A DNA stretch of 64,000 nt from Roseiarcus sp963749715 (GTDB lineage Bacteria; Pseudomonadota; Alphaproteobacteria; Rhizobiales; Beijerinckiaceae), in contig CAVVNR010000004.1 of NCBI GenBank assembly GCA_963749715.1, forward strand, positions 186,001 through 250,000, read 5' to 3'. Position numbers and translations under genes: made by a program. This document shows positions 62,705-64,000 of this stretch, in pieces; within the stretch, counting starts at the first letter, position 1; every line of letters begins with the position of its first letter. The notes beneath the pieces were generated by a model, which worked only from the letters and a program-made list of their open reading frames with translations, did not search any database and had not been told where the DNA came from.

Positions 62705-63199
62705 ATGCAAAGAACCGCCGCCGTCCTGGGCTCAGCCCTATTCTTCATGGTCGTGCCCTTTGTTTTGGCTGGCCTGGTTCCCTGGTGGATGACGCACTGG
62801 GAATTTCGCCCGGCATTTCTCAACTTCGAACTGGCGCGCGGTGTCGGCGTGTTGCTGATTCTGACCGGTGTACCAGGCCTCGTCGACTCGTTCGCGCGCT
62901 TCGCGCTGCAGGGATACGGCACGCCAGCGCCGGTCGCGCCGCCACAGAAGCTGGTCGTGACGGGTCTTTACCGGTACGTGCGCAATCCCATCTATGTATC
63001 CGTCGTCGCTGTTATCCTTGGGCAGGGACTTCTGTTTTGCGATTGGCGTCTCTTCGTCTATGGAGTCCTGTTTTGGCTGGGCACTCACCTTTTTGTCGTA
63101 GGCTATGAAGAGCCGACCCTCAAACGAATGTTTGGCGCCGAGTACGACCTTTTTTGCGCACGAGTCCCACGTTGGATCCCACGATTTACTCGTGACTGA
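62705..63199 (+). CDS. Isoprenylcysteine carboxyl methyltransferase-like membrane protein
   Basis: 164 residues with four or five membrane segments (VLGSALFFMVVPFVLAGLVP, GVGVLLILTGVPGL, ISVVAVILGQGLL-like, FVYGVLFWLGTHLFVVGYEE). The C-terminal signature VTGLYRYVRNPIYVSVVAVI and FGAEYDLFCARVPRWIPR is that of the ICMT/PEMT/NnrU-like group, where the Arg and Glu help bind SAM. Bacterial members methylate lipids or unknown targets. ATG 62705 is well placed. Confidence 0.84.
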   Translation: MQRTAAVLGSALFFMVVPFVLAGLVPWWMTHWEFRPAFLNFELARGVGVLLILTGVPGLVDSFARFALQGYGTPAPVAPPQKLVVTGLYRYVRNPIYVSVVAVILGQGLLFCDWRLFVYGVLFWLGTHLFVVGYEEPTLKRMFGAEYDLFCARVPRWIPRFTRD

Positions 63200-63310
63200 A
63201 GGACGTAAATCTGCATCGCCCCGGGGCCGCATAGGGCCCAAACCGGACATGCCGTGGTCTTCCGGCGATGTCCGCTTTTGGCGGTAAAGCCGACACGCGG
63301 TTGATGAGTA
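63200..63310. repeat. Rhizobiales intergenic repeat (PKADI-type element)
   Basis: The minus strand reads VSALPPKADIAGRPRHVRF and the plus strand MSAFGGKADTR. Both peptides are familiar as mis-called proteins produced by a dispersed intergenic element in Rhizobiales. It contains CGGACAT (63244-63250) and ATGTCCG (63268-63274), a 7-bp inverted repeat. It lies in the gap before the Kelch-type gene. It should be annotated as repeat, not as protein. Confidence 0.5.
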
Positions 63311-63484
63311 CACGCGCTAACAAACGCCCCCAACTCAAATTTATATTTGCCAGGGGCGATCTTTCATGCATAGGTCAAAGGCCTCAGAGTACAATTGCAG
63401 TTAATTCCACGCTCGGACGTGTGGAGCATACGTCATTAATTTGTCGCGTCTTCGATGCGCATCACAAAGGGGAGGAGTACGCAG

Positions 63485-64000
63485 ATGTTCAGGAAAAGTC
63501 TTCTAGCTGCTGCGCTGCTTGCGGGGACGTCCCTCGGGGCAATGGCCGGGTCCGTCGTGCCATTGAGGAACAATCTGCCGTTAGACGGCGTCGTTTACGG
63601 GTTCCTGCTCACTGACGGCAGTATCCTCTTTCAAGGCGGCTTGCTGCAGGACTTCTACCGCTTCAAGCCGGACATCAAAGGAGGCTATGTGAACGGAACG
63701 TACTTCCCCGCCGCGAGCTTGCCCCCGAACTACATTCCCTACGCCACTTCAGGCGGCGTCCTGCCGGACGGGCGCGTGCTTTTGATTGGCGGGGAGTACA
63801 CACTGGTGTCGAACAACACCCTCACCTTCGCGTTCACCAACCAGATGGCGGTCTACGATCCGAAGACGGATAAGTGGACGATGGTCGCGCCGCCATTCGG
63901 TCCCCAGTGGGGTTTCATCGGCGACTCGCCGTGGACGCTCCTTCCCAATGGGCATCTGTTGCTCGGGGAGAAGTTTACCAAGGCTATGGCCGACCTTGAT
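63485..64000 (+). CDS. Secreted Kelch/galactose-oxidase-like protein, partial
   Basis: The first 172 residues of a protein that continues beyond the window. Signal peptide RKSLLAAALLAGTSLGAMAG. The mature part shows propeller-like blades: TDGSILFQGGLLQDFYRFKP, ATSGGVLPDGRVLLIGGEY, MAVYDPKTDKWTMVAPP, and LLPNGHLLLGEKF. The repeating strand-Gly-Gly-(8-20)-Tyr-Asp-Trp layout is of the Kelch type. GGAGG lies before the ATG. The base composition is lower in GC than the neighbouring metabolic genes. Function unknown. Confidence 0.75.
   Translation, partial: MFRKSLLAAALLAGTSLGAMAGSVVPLRNNLPLDGVVYGFLLTDGSILFQGGLLQDFYRFKPDIKGGYVNGTYFPAASLPPNYIPYATSGGVLPDGRVLLIGGEYTLVSNNTLTFAFTNQMAVYDPKTDKWTMVAPPFGPQWGFIGDSPWTLLPNGHLLLGEKFTKAMADLD

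Noticed and set aside
63268..63615. 115-residue frame MSAFGGKADTR
   Set aside because: Arises from the intergenic repeat and overlaps the signal peptide region of the Kelch-type gene.

Overview
The window reads as chromosomal DNA of a high-GC alphaproteobacterium, most likely from the order Rhizobiales/Hyphomicrobiales. This rests on gene content and order: dnaK-dnaJ-pmtA-pyrF-(DUF1330 x2)-dapB in one run, rplY-pth, an Irr-type Fur regulator, a RibB with an extra N-terminal helix-turn-helix, a GCG_CRPN-type secreted peptide, and near the right end an intergenic repeat whose minus strand spells the ALPPKADI-like peptide that is often mis-annotated as protein in this order. No rRNA, tRNA or CRISPR array was seen.

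Layout. 0-5.7 kb: an arginine deiminase locus (arcA and two paralogous arcD-type antiporters) and a sugar transferase, all on the minus strand. 6-11.7 kb: a secreted phytochelatin synthase, an SMP-30 lactonase-like protein, a CurA-like oxidoreductase, a MarR-DUF1398 pair and ribB. 11.9-22.3 kb: a lone AAA+ ATPase, a histone-deacetylase-fold hydrolase, small proteins, GST, a membrane histidine kinase, pth-rplY and fumC. 22.5-26.2 kb: a TetR-controlled EmrAB multidrug pump with two matching operators. 26.3-34 kb: Bax-inhibitor-like protein, dapB, pyrF, pmtA, dnaJ and dnaK with a sigma32-like promoter. 34.2-39.1 kb: a secreted protein, mscL and a copper locus (a 40-residue membrane peptide, DUF302, copA, divergent cueR with a textbook operator). 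39.2-41.3 kb: an AT-rich nuclease-like gene whose last codon was hit by a complete IS1182-type element. 41.4-53.4 kb: metabolic genes (aminotransferase, CitE-like lyase, irr, RidA, AMP nucleosidase, L,D-transpeptidase, proC, SDR, TetR, LysE). 53.6-56.8 kb: an accessory SDR/SDR/TetR module bracketed by lysE 3'-end copies. 56.8-64 kb: metallophosphoesterase, AsmA-like protein, two TadE-like pseudopilins, an isoprenylcysteine-methyltransferase-like protein and the start of a secreted Kelch-type protein.

The most general observation is that at least ten otherwise well-conserved genes are broken by single-base insertions or deletions (arcA, arcD, emrB, dnaJ, the 34.2 kb secreted protein, copA twice, citE twice, ridA, an SDR). 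One-base repair at each named site restores a family-typical protein. Because dnaJ and copA are among them, draft-quality sequence is the most economical explanation. I annotate these genes across their full repaired span and name each break.

No clearly unprecedented multi-gene system stands out. The best candidates for something new are the AT-rich PD-(D/E)XK-like gene next to the IS element, the lone AAA+ ATPase, the copper-locus micropeptide, and the SDR/TetR module with its shared TTTTGAACTATTT-like sites.
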